From the NCBI GenBank assembly GCA_029933275.1, contig JAOZOM010000035.1:1-12525 (forward strand): DNA of 12,525 nt, given 5' to 3'. The DNA comes from Anaerolineales bacterium (GTDB lineage Bacteria; Chloroflexota; Anaerolineae; Anaerolineales; Villigracilaceae). The notes below the pieces were generated by a model. That model worked only from the letters and a program-made list of their open reading frames with translations. It was not told the DNA's origin and did not search any database. Within the stretch, counting starts at the first letter, position 1; the number at the start of each line of letters is the position of its first letter. Shown here piece by piece: positions 5,565 to 11,986 of the stretch. Both the position numbers and the translations under genes were made by a program.

Positions 5565-6587
5565 ATGGTGAATCTAACGCTGTACACTCGCAAAAACTGT
5601 CATCTTTGCGAAGAAACAAAAGAAAACCTCGATTCTCTCCGCGAGAAATATCCCCATCGGCTTGTTGAAATTGATATAGATACCGACCCCGCGCTGGTCA
5701 TCGCTTATGGGGAAATAATCCCTGTTGTTGAAGTGGGTCCCTACGTTCTTAAAGGGTCTATCGCTGTTCAAGATTTGGCAATGACTATCGGAGCCGCCGC
5801 AGACCGCCAAGACCACCTCGAACGAACAGGCAATGACCTCTACCGCAAACGTGCCAAGCGCGGCAGTACCATCACCAAAGCGGATAAATTCTCCTTCTGG
5901 ATTTCGCGGCGATATATGCTTGTCATTTCTTTGATGATCTTCTTTTACGTCGGGCTACCTGTCCTCGCACCGGTTCTAATGAAAGCGGGAGCAAGAACGC
6001 CAGCTAATATCATCTACAAAATGTATAGCCCTCTTTGCCACCAGTTCGGATTTCGTTCCTTCTTCCTTTTTGGGGAACAACCCTATTATCCTCTCACCGA
6101 AACGGGAATTGCCGGCGAAGGAACAGACCTGATTGACTTTGAAACCGCCACAGGAATTACAAATCTCCATAATGCGGGTAGCATAACTCGTTGGGATGCT
6201 CGCAACTATCAGGGCAACGAAAAGGTGGGCTATAAGCTCGCTCTCTGCGAAAGAGATATGGCAATTTACGGGGCAATGCTCCTCTTTGCACTCATCTTTT
6301 GGGCAACGGGACATCGCATCCCCCCCTTGCATTGGGCGATTTGGTTATTTGTCGGGCTCGGCTTCATTGGCTTAGATGGTTTCTCGCAATTGATTAGCCA
6401 ATTTGAGTTTTCTGCACTTTCCGAAATTCTCCCTTATCGCGAAAGCACGCCCTTCCTCCGTACCTTCACAGGTTTTCTCTTTGGCTTCACCACCGCGTGG
6501 TTTGGCATTCCTTATATCGAAGAAAGTATGCGTGAGACGCGTCAAATCTTTATCAAAAAATTTGCCATCGCTGACGCGAAAAAATAA
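5565..6587 (+). CDS. Glutaredoxin-like domain fused to DUF2085 membrane domain
   Basis: A 340-aa two-domain protein. Residues 1-80 form a small thioredoxin fold of the glutaredoxin-like (DUF836-type) kind, with the redox pair CHLC (Cys12, Cys15) and a cis-proline at IIPVV (Pro53). A basic linker (YRKRAKRG, then SRRY) leads into TM1 (about 117-139). The rest matches DUF2085: CHQ (158-160) followed by RSF, a CERD motif (228-231), and helices at about 232-249, 255-278 and 298-320, with LDG at 270-272 and a late RESTPFLRTFTG block. The positive-inside rule puts the glutaredoxin domain in the cytoplasm and the 140-230 loop, with Cys158 and Cys228, outside. The gene lies 79 nt after ccdA. DUF2085 has no known function, so the redox role is inference. 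Confidence 0.88.
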   Translation: MVNLTLYTRKNCHLCEETKENLDSLREKYPHRLVEIDIDTDPALVIAYGEIIPVVEVGPYVLKGSIAVQDLAMTIGAAADRQDHLERTGNDLYRKRAKRGSTITKADKFSFWISRRYMLVISLMIFFYVGLPVLAPVLMKAGARTPANIIYKMYSPLCHQFGFRSFFLFGEQPYYPLTETGIAGEGTDLIDFETATGITNLHNAGSITRWDARNYQGNEKVGYKLALCERDMAIYGAMLLFALIFWATGHRIPPLHWAIWLFVGLGFIGLDGFSQLISQFEFSALSEILPYRESTPFLRTFTGFLFGFTTAWFGIPYIEESMRETRQIFIKKFAIADAKK

Positions 6588-6590
6588 ATT

Positions 6591-7373
6591 ATGCCCTTTT
6601 TTGAAAAAAACAATATCCGTTATTTTCAATTCCAGGATTTTTCTGGTGCGGTTACTCATGCGGTTTTCACTCGACGGGGAGGTGTTAGCCCCGCGCCTTG
6701 GAGTTCCCTTAATGTAGGCGGGAATGTTGGGGATTCCCCCGCGAATCTACGGGAGAATCGAATCCGAGCATTTACCGCGTTGGGACGCGATCCCGAATCC
6801 GTTTTTGACCTGTGGCAGGTTCACGGGACCCGAGCAGTTTTCGCCAGAGAGCCGCGTCCCCCCGATTCTCATGAAGATCAAGGGGATCTAATTTTCACAG
6901 ATAATCCCAAAATCACCCTTTATATGCGTTTTGCCGATTGCACCCCTCTCCTCTTTGCGGATACACATCTCGGCGTTGTCGGCATTGCCCATGCCGGTTG
7001 GCAGGGAACAGTTAGCGGCGTTGCGACCGCCGCCATCAAAGCAATGTGTGAGCATTACGGCTCACGTCCCGAAAATATCCAAGCCGCGATAGGACCCTCC
7101 ATCGGTGTAGATCACTACGAAGTTGGCGAGGAGGTAATTCAACAAGTCTGTGAAAATTTTGGCGAAGAAGCAGAATCTTTGCTCCCGCGTTTTGGCGAGC
7201 GTAGACATTTTGATATGTGGGCGGCAAATCGCCTTCAACTGGAACGGGCGGGAGTGACTCAAGTTGAATCTGCAAATATATGCACCGCTTGTCACCTCGA
7301 AGATTGGTTTTCGCATCGTGCTGAAAAAGGAAAAACAGGCCGTTTTGCCGCAATTATTGCTTTAAAGGGGTAG
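6591..7373 (+). CDS. pgeF: Peptidoglycan editing factor PgeF / YfiH (LACC1, polyphenol oxidase family)
   Basis: Member of the YfiH/LACC1 family, annotated variously as laccase domain protein, purine nucleoside phosphorylase or peptidoglycan editing factor; in E. coli it keeps wrong amino acids out of muropeptides. At 260 aa it has the family length. The metal-binding site is visible: His78 in QVHG, Cys117 in FADCTP, and His134 in HAGWQGT. N-terminal FTRRGGVS and C-terminal FSHRAEKGKTGRFAAII are also typical. The ATG follows the previous stop by 3 nt without a strong Shine-Dalgarno, so coupling to the upstream gene is likely. It opens the conserved pgeF-yggS-yggT-yggU block. Confidence 0.95.
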   Translation: MPFFEKNNIRYFQFQDFSGAVTHAVFTRRGGVSPAPWSSLNVGGNVGDSPANLRENRIRAFTALGRDPESVFDLWQVHGTRAVFAREPRPPDSHEDQGDLIFTDNPKITLYMRFADCTPLLFADTHLGVVGIAHAGWQGTVSGVATAAIKAMCEHYGSRPENIQAAIGPSIGVDHYEVGEEVIQQVCENFGEEAESLLPRFGERRHFDMWAANRLQLERAGVTQVESANICTACHLEDWFSHRAEKGKTGRFAAIIALKG

Positions 7374-7443
7374 AATTAAGGGCAGTATTAACGGGATTCA
7401 AAACGGAGAAAAAATGAACGCTCTCTTTTGGAGGAGAGAAATA

Positions 7444-8175
7444 ATGACAAATAACTCCCTCGTATCATCCATCCGTGAACGTTATCAAAAAATTCAATCT
7501 CAAATAGCAGATGCGGCTCAGGCTGTCGGGCGCAATCCTGATTCTGTTAAATTATTGGTTGTCACGAAAAAACAACCTCTCTTTGTTGTCGAGGCGACTA
7601 TCGCCGCGGGCATAAGAATTCTTGGAGAAAACTATCCCGAAGAAGCGGTACAAAAGCAGGAAACACTGGGAGAAAAAAATAAGGTAGAATGGCATATGAT
7701 TGGTCATGTGCAGAGTCGCAAGGCGCGTTTGGTGGCTGAGAACTTTGCTTTTTTACATTCTTTAGACAGTCTCAAATTGGCTCGCCGTCTTAATCGCTTT
7801 TCCGCTGGAGCAGAGAAAACGCTTCCCGTTTTGCTAGAATTCAACGTAGGTGGTGAATTGAGCAAATCCGGCTGGGATGCCTCCGATGAATCTCGTTGGG
7901 AAGTTTTTTTGCCTGACGTGGAGGAGATTCTTTCGCTCTCCAATCTCGAAGTCCGCGGTTTGATGACAATGCCTCCCTTTTACCAAGACGCTGAATTGAC
8001 TCGCCCTTACTTTCGTCAGCTACGAAAATTGCGGGATTATCTCTCAGACCACTATCCGCTCAACCAATGGAATCAACTATCCATGGGGACGAGCGGCGAT
8101 TTTCGCATCGCCATTGAAGAGGGTGCCACTTTTGTTCGAGTAGGGCAAGCAATTGTGGGATCACGTCCTCTATAA
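7444..8175 (+). CDS. yggS: YggS/PLPBP family pyridoxal phosphate homeostasis protein
   Basis: Binds pyridoxal 5'-phosphate and buffers vitamin B6 and amino acid pools; no catalysis is known. At 243 aa from ATG 7444 it is a single TIM-barrel-type domain. Lys42 in LVVTKK fits the Schiff-base lysine, followed by the ILGENYPEEAVQK region (usually GENYVQE). HMIGHVQSRK corresponds to the family HxIGxLQxNK, and SMGTSGDFRIAIEEG to the phosphate-binding SMGMSxD segment. I chose ATG 7444 because GGAGGAG (7430-7436) sits 7 nt upstream and the N-terminus then matches family length. An in-frame ATG at 7414 also has a fair GGAG and would add ten residues. Confidence 0.95.
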   Translation: MTNNSLVSSIRERYQKIQSQIADAAQAVGRNPDSVKLLVVTKKQPLFVVEATIAAGIRILGENYPEEAVQKQETLGEKNKVEWHMIGHVQSRKARLVAENFAFLHSLDSLKLARRLNRFSAGAEKTLPVLLEFNVGGELSKSGWDASDESRWEVFLPDVEEILSLSNLEVRGLMTMPPFYQDAELTRPYFRQLRKLRDYLSDHYPLNQWNQLSMGTSGDFRIAIEEGATFVRVGQAIVGSRPL

Positions 8176-8188
8176 ATAAGGAGATTTT

Positions 8189-8455
8189 ATGGTTATTTTG
8201 ATTTTGCTCAAGCTCGTAGATATCGTGGCACAAACTTTAATCCTATTGGTTATTATTTCTTCTGTGTTATCATATTTTATGTCGCCATATCATCAGGTGC
8301 GGCAAATGGTTGATCGAATTGTTCAACCGATGTTGGAGCCGATTCGGCGAGTTGTTCCCCTTGTGGGGATGTTGGATTTTAGCCCTCTTGTTTTGATTAT
8401 TTTGATAGAAATTCTTTCTTGGGCTATCAGAAATTTTCTGGTTGTCTTACTGTGA
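8189..8455 (+). CDS. yggT: YggT family membrane protein
   Basis: Small integral membrane protein of the YggT (Ycf19-like) family, 88 aa, with two hydrophobic segments (about 2-30 and 62-88). The connecting stretch holds the family marks: an EPIRRVVP block (50-57) and DFSPLVLI (63-70). Members occur beside yggS and cell-division genes and have been linked to envelope or thylakoid organisation, but the molecular role is not settled. An AAGGAG Shine-Dalgarno lies 13 nt after the yggS stop region. It is followed after 8 nt by the DUF167 gene. Confidence 0.92.
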   Translation: MVILILLKLVDIVAQTLILLVIISSVLSYFMSPYHQVRQMVDRIVQPMLEPIRRVVPLVGMLDFSPLVLIILIEILSWAIRNFLVVLL

Positions 8456-8463
8456 GGTAAATC

Positions 8464-8775
8464 ATGTCTTCTCGAAATTACAATTTGCATGATGGTAAAG
8501 TTGGCTCGGCGTTGGCGGTGCGCTTAACATCAAAAGCAAGCCGCGATGTTATCGCGGGAATTGCAGAAGATGGCACGGTGAAAATCCACGTCACAGCCTC
8601 TTCCGTAGATGGGCAGGATAATCAGGCGATGATTCGATTGCTCACGGAAGTTTTGGACATTCCTGAAGAAAATGTAGCTATCATTGCCGGAGAAAGCGGA
8701 CGAGATAAAATCGTTTCTATCTTGGGTTTAGACGCAGTCACTTTAACGAGATTGGTGCGCGCTCATCTTGAATAA
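8464..8775 (+). CDS. yggU: DUF167 (YggU) family protein
   Basis: A 103-aa soluble protein of the DUF167/YggU family, function unknown. The fold signature is present: a VRLTSKASRDVIAGI strand-turn (about 19-33), the KIHVTASSVDGQDNQAMI stretch (family form KxxVxAPPxxGxAN), and VAIIAGESGRDKIVSILG (71-88), where family members usually have GxxSRxK. The start is fixed by GAGGT overlapping the yggT stop. It is the last gene of the plus-strand run and is followed within 20 nt by a terminator hairpin. Confidence 0.88.
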   Translation: MSSRNYNLHDGKVGSALAVRLTSKASRDVIAGIAEDGTVKIHVTASSVDGQDNQAMIRLLTEVLDIPEENVAIIAGESGRDKIVSILGLDAVTLTRLVRAHLE

Positions 8776-8792
8776 TTTTTCAAGGTATTTGG

Positions 8793-8822
8793 TATCGTCT
8801 TAAAAAAGAACGATAATTTTTT
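8793..8822 (+). terminator. Rho-independent terminator after yggU
   Basis: TATCGT (8793-8798) pairs with ACGATA (8810-8815), continues with CTT/AAG and an AAAA loop (one bulged A), and is followed by six T (8817-8822) and further T-rich sequence. It lies 17 nt after the yggU stop and marks the end of the long plus-strand unit. Confidence 0.75.
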
Positions 8823-8862
8823 CTTGTTTTTATCCTCCTCCATATAAAAACGGTTTGGGAAG

Positions 8863-8891
8863 TGGAAAAGAAAAGGCGCATATAGTAGAAT
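8863..8891 (+). promoter_or_regulatory. Promoter for dgt-greA
   Basis: TGGAAA (8863-8868) and TAGAAT (8886-8891) are separated by 17 nt and match the vegetative consensus at four and five of six positions. A start site near 8898 would give a leader of about 68 nt containing the hairpin at 8908-8932. Confidence 0.5.
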
Positions 8892-8907
8892 AAGTGCTTT
8901 GAAGTTG

Positions 8908-8932
8908 AAGCGGGAGCCTTGTGCTCCCGCTT
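8908..8932 (+). promoter_or_regulatory. Perfect GC-rich hairpin in the dgt leader
   Basis: AAGCGGGAGC (8908-8917) and GCTCCCGCTT (8923-8932) form an uninterrupted 10-bp stem with a CTTGT loop, 33 nt before the dgt ATG. No T-tract follows, so it is not a standard terminator. It may protect the 5' end of the mRNA or control expression. Confidence 0.55.
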
Positions 8933-8965
8933 ATAGTCTATATTAGTGAAAGAAAGAGAAAAAAG

Positions 8966-10117
8966 ATGTTTTACGACCGCCAAAAACTAGAAGCAATTGA
9001 AAGCAAAAGCCTCGCCCCTTATGGGATGCGGAGCAAAAATTCCAAAGGGCGGGCTTATGCGGGGAGTGAACCTGCCTATAGAACAGTCTTCCAGCGCGAT
9101 CGCGATCGTATTTTGCACACCACCGCGTTTCGCCGTCTCGAATATAAAACGCAAGTTTTCATCAATTACGAAGGTGATTATTTTCGCACGCGCCTGACGC
9201 ATACGCTCGAAGTTGCTCAAATAGGACGCACCATTGCGCGTGCGCTCGGCGGCAACGAAGACTTAATAGAATCGATTTGTCTCGCGCATGATTTGGGACA
9301 TCCCGCCTTTGGGCATTCCGGCGAAGTTGCCCTCAACCGCTTGATGAAAGACCATAACGGATTTGACCATAATAAGCAATCTTTGCGGATAGTCACCAAA
9401 CTGGAACAGCGATATCCGGATTTTCCCGGATTAAATTTGACTTGGGAGGTTCGCGAGGGGATGGTTAAACACGAATCTGAATATGATATTTCGGATGCAT
9501 CCGCTTATGACCCAGACTTGCGAGGCAACTTAGAAACACAGATTGCCAATGTGGCGGATGAGCTGGCTTACACTGCCCACGACCTAGACGATGGACTCCG
9601 CTCCGGCATGATCACTCCATCCCAGCTTGAGGGAATCGCCCTCTGGGAGATTCTCGCCGAAACCTTCGACTGGCACGCTCCCGCACTGGACGATATGTCT
9701 CGGCACCGTATGATTCGGCATTTGGTTGGGATTGAAGTGAGCGATGTCGTTAACGCAACAGACACGCGTCTAAAAGAGAGTGGCGCAGAATCTCCCCTCG
9801 ATTTGCAACAACTTCCCCATAATGTGCTGGGGCACAGCGAGGATATGATTCGGCGGAATCGTGAGTTAAAGGATTTTCTTTATGCGAAGCTATATCGTCA
9901 TCCCCGCGTTGTGCGGATGGCGGTCAAAGCCGAGCGGATTATTAGTGATCTCTTCAATGCGTATTTGGATGAACCCGCAATTTTACCCGTACATATTCAG
10001 GCTTTAATAGAAGAGCGTAGCCTTGAGCGTGTTGCTTGCGATTATATTGCTGGAATGACTGACCGCTATGCTATAGATGAACATCGTAAACTCTTTAATC
10101 CATTCGTCAAACCATAA
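8966..10117 (+). CDS. dgt: Deoxyguanosinetriphosphate triphosphohydrolase-like protein (HD domain)
   Basis: Predicted dNTP triphosphohydrolase, cleaving dNTPs to deoxynucleosides and triphosphate and so controlling the precursor pool. The 384-aa protein shows family order: a basic N-terminal block around FQRDRDRILHTTAFRRLEYKTQV (about 42-64), RTRLTHTLEV with His79, the metal site LAHDLGHPAFGH with His108-Asp109, and NVADELAYTAHDLDDGL with Asp198 as the likely last metal ligand. I chose ATG 8966: the family starts close to this MFYDR sequence. An upstream GTG at 8921 would lie inside the leader hairpin. The Shine-Dalgarno is weak (purine-rich AGAAAGAGAA). greA follows after 15 nt. The dNTP preference is not readable. 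Confidence 0.95.
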   Translation: MFYDRQKLEAIESKSLAPYGMRSKNSKGRAYAGSEPAYRTVFQRDRDRILHTTAFRRLEYKTQVFINYEGDYFRTRLTHTLEVAQIGRTIARALGGNEDLIESICLAHDLGHPAFGHSGEVALNRLMKDHNGFDHNKQSLRIVTKLEQRYPDFPGLNLTWEVREGMVKHESEYDISDASAYDPDLRGNLETQIANVADELAYTAHDLDDGLRSGMITPSQLEGIALWEILAETFDWHAPALDDMSRHRMIRHLVGIEVSDVVNATDTRLKESGAESPLDLQQLPHNVLGHSEDMIRRNRELKDFLYAKLYRHPRVVRMAVKAERIISDLFNAYLDEPAILPVHIQALIEERSLERVACDYIAGMTDRYAIDEHRKLFNPFVKP

Positions 10118-10132
10118 GAACAAGGAATTATT

Positions 10133-10606
10133 ATGCAGAAAAAAGAAGCAACGTATCTCACCGCTGAAGGAGAAGCCCGCTTAAAAGCAGAACTCGCTGA
10201 GATGGTCGGTGCGAAACGCATAGAACTAGCCAAACGTCTCCGCTCTGCGATTCAGATGGGTGATCTCTCCGAAAACGCGGATTATATTAAAGCAAAAGAA
10301 GATCAAGCTTTTCTCGAAGGGCAAATTCAGGAATTTCAATACATTTTGAACAACGCGGTCATCATCGAGGATGATGGGAAGCCGAAAGACGTGGTCACAG
10401 TTGGCGCGCGCGTGACTATTCAAGAGGAGGATTATCCGGCTGAGACTTATCATTTGGTTGGGGCGAAGGAGGCTGATCCGCGCAACGGGAAAATATCTAA
10501 TCTTTCGCCAATCGGGAGCGCATTGCTTAATCATCGCGTTGGGGATGTGGTGGAAGCCGAGTCGCCGGGGGGCGTCTTCAAATTTAAGATTTTGAAGATT
10601 GATTAA
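10133..10606 (+). CDS. greA: Transcription elongation factor GreA
   Basis: GreA enters the RNA polymerase secondary channel and stimulates cleavage of backtracked transcripts. At 157 aa it has the usual length and two domains: an N-terminal antiparallel coiled coil (about 1-77) whose tip carries DLSENADY with the catalytic acids Asp44 and Glu47, and a C-terminal FKBP-like globular domain (about 80-157) with ISNLSPIGSALLNHRVGDVV. An AAGGA Shine-Dalgarno precedes the ATG. It is co-transcribed with dgt and ends at the terminator near 10709. Confidence 0.97.
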   Translation: MQKKEATYLTAEGEARLKAELAEMVGAKRIELAKRLRSAIQMGDLSENADYIKAKEDQAFLEGQIQEFQYILNNAVIIEDDGKPKDVVTVGARVTIQEEDYPAETYHLVGAKEADPRNGKISNLSPIGSALLNHRVGDVVEAESPGGVFKFKILKID

Positions 10607-10708
10607 TTTGGGTATTGCGTAACTCATTATGCACTAGGCAAGTTTCCGAATCTCAAGTTGGTTTAACGGAGACAAGCCGAAAACGGGGGCGAACCCTTTA
10701 TGTCAAAA

Positions 10709-10749
10709 AAAGAGCCGAGGTTTTGATGTCTCGGCTCTTTGCTTTTTTT
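10709..10749. terminator. Bidirectional rho-independent terminator
   Basis: AAAGAGCCGAG (10709-10719) and CTCGGCTCTTT (10730-10740) form a perfect 11-bp stem with a 10-nt loop. Seven T follow on the plus strand (10743-10749) and a run of A precedes on the other side, so it works for greA and for the convergent minus-strand gene, whose stop codon touches the T-tract. The 100 nt between greA and the stem show no gene I can support. Confidence 0.92.
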
Positions 10750-11752
10750 ATCCGTTGTCGGTCTTGGGCCAGATGGCTAATTCCAATGTGGCTCTTTCGA
10801 AATAGCTGCTTGGAGGAAGAGGTCCTGAGCCGTATTCTAAATCCGCTACGGTGACGAGTAGCTGGAGGGTTTCGGTTTCGAGCATGACCTGTTTTTGTTT
10901 CCCGATGACAACCAATTCTCCTTTGGCTTCTAAGCGTTGGCGGATGCTGGGGTCGTTGTAAGCGTGTTCGGACATGAGGACTTTGGTGGCGGTTTTGATG
11001 TCGTTTTTGTCGAAGAGCCAGATTTCGAGTGCGGTGACTTTTTTAGGATCGCCGACCCCGATGGTATCTGAGATGCCGACACCGTATTCGCCCATGAATT
11101 CTCCCGCGGGGGATTCGATGCTAAAGGATTCGTCGTAAAGGTCGTCTCCTGAAACGTAGCTGGTCATGGATTGAGTAATGGGGGTTGCCAAACCCATTTC
11201 TGAATAATCGGTTTTCTGTGCGCTCTGTGCGTGTTGTGCGGCTTGTTGGGCGGGGGTTGCCTCGCTGCCTTTTGAGATACTTGGGCGTAAAAGGCGAATA
11301 GCAAAAAACGCAATAACAACAAAGACCAGAATAAGAAGCCCGATAAGAATATATTTCATTAATGGCGACATGCCTGCTGATTCTTCGGTTTCGGGTTGTA
11401 TCGGCGGGTTTGCGGCGCTCATTAGTTTTCCGAAGGTTTCTATCTCTGTTGGATTTTGTTGCCCCGGGGATGTCTTGATTTCTTCAAGGCGTTGTTCCGC
11501 GGTAGGACCTAGATTTTGCCAGCGTTGCATGGCTAAGGCTGTGTCGCTATTTGCTGTAAAGGAGTCAATTGCCATGCGCAGATACTCAACTTGGTAATCT
11601 GCGTTGAGCAATTCAGGGGTAGCATCTACCCATTTTACAGGCTGGATACCCCACCCCCAAATTAGACCAAGAATGAAGCCGAGTATGATGGCTGCAACTG
11701 CGGCGAAAATGGGATTTTTAAATTTTTCACGAAGCGTGTCTACGAAGCTCAT
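10748..11752 (-). CDS. Uncharacterised two-helix membrane protein with conserved-looking cytoplasmic domain
   Basis: A 334-aa protein I do not recognise. A short basic N-terminus (REKFKN) precedes TM1 (about 15-36). A polar, mostly helical region (about 40-125) follows and should lie outside. TM2 (about 131-154, starting MKYILIGLL) is followed by basic residues and an Ala/Gln-rich linker (about 165-178). The C-terminal part (about 205-334) looks like a folded cytoplasmic alpha/beta domain, with FMGEYGVGISDTIG, VTALEIWLFDKND, and paired strands GELVVIG and ERATLELAIW. I chose ATG 11752 rather than 11758: GAGAGG (11766-11761) is 8 nt from it but only 2 nt from the first ATG. It is probably transcribed alone. 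Confidence 0.85.
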   Translation of the reverse strand: MSFVDTLREKFKNPIFAAVAAIILGFILGLIWGWGIQPVKWVDATPELLNADYQVEYLRMAIDSFTANSDTALAMQRWQNLGPTAEQRLEEIKTSPGQQNPTEIETFGKLMSAANPPIQPETEESAGMSPLMKYILIGLLILVFVVIAFFAIRLLRPSISKGSEATPAQQAAQHAQSAQKTDYSEMGLATPITQSMTSYVSGDDLYDESFSIESPAGEFMGEYGVGISDTIGVGDPKKVTALEIWLFDKNDIKTATKVLMSEHAYNDPSIRQRLEAKGELVVIGKQKQVMLETETLQLLVTVADLEYGSGPLPPSSYFERATLELAIWPKTDNG

Positions 11753-11795
11753 ATTCATATCCTCTCAAGAACAAATAGGCGATAGTAACAGGGGT

Positions 11796-11801
11796 ATTAT
11801 A
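11796..11801 (-). promoter_or_regulatory. -10 box of the two-helix membrane protein gene
   Basis: A perfect TATAAT on the minus strand (11801-11796), 43 nt upstream of the chosen ATG, gives a leader of roughly 35 nt. No clear -35 is seen at normal spacing. Confidence 0.5.
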
Positions 11802-11881
11802 CAAGAAAGTTCCTAAATATGCGAACGAATTTGAGGGGGTTATTCTAATGCTTATTTTATTACTGATGCAGATGTACGGGA

Positions 11882-11933
11882 GATGGGATGCCCCATCCTA
11901 ATTTCCCTTATTTGGGGGATGGTTAGGATGGGG
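11882..11933. repeat. Strong inverted repeat with competing arm in the gap before gcdH
   Basis: A perfect 11-bp inverted repeat, CCCCATCCTAA (11891-11901) and TTAGGATGGGG (11923-11933), encloses further pairing on the plus strand (CCC 11905-11907 with GGG 11914-11916 and G-T wobbles). A third arm, GATGGG (11882-11887), can pair instead with CCCATC (11892-11897). It lies 53 nt after the gcdH stop on the minus strand. The rest of the 234-nt gap (11753-11986) holds only the promoter described above and AT-rich sequence. Confidence 0.6.
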
Positions 11934-11986
11934 ACGTGAAAATTTTATTTAGACGTGATTTACCCCACTGAAGACTATGGTTTATC

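Noticed and set aside
8921..8965. Upstream GTG extending dgt by 15 codons
   Set aside because: The GTG lies in the loop and stem of the leader hairpin, has no ribosome site, and the added residues do not fit the family N-terminus.
10615..10854. 79-codon plus-strand frame after greA
   Set aside because: It runs through the bidirectional terminator and into the convergent gene in antisense, and its composition is not protein-like.
11933..11958. Direct repeat GACGTGA at 11933-11939 and 11952-11958
   Set aside because: Only seven bases twice in an AT-rich gap; expected by chance often enough that no function can be claimed.
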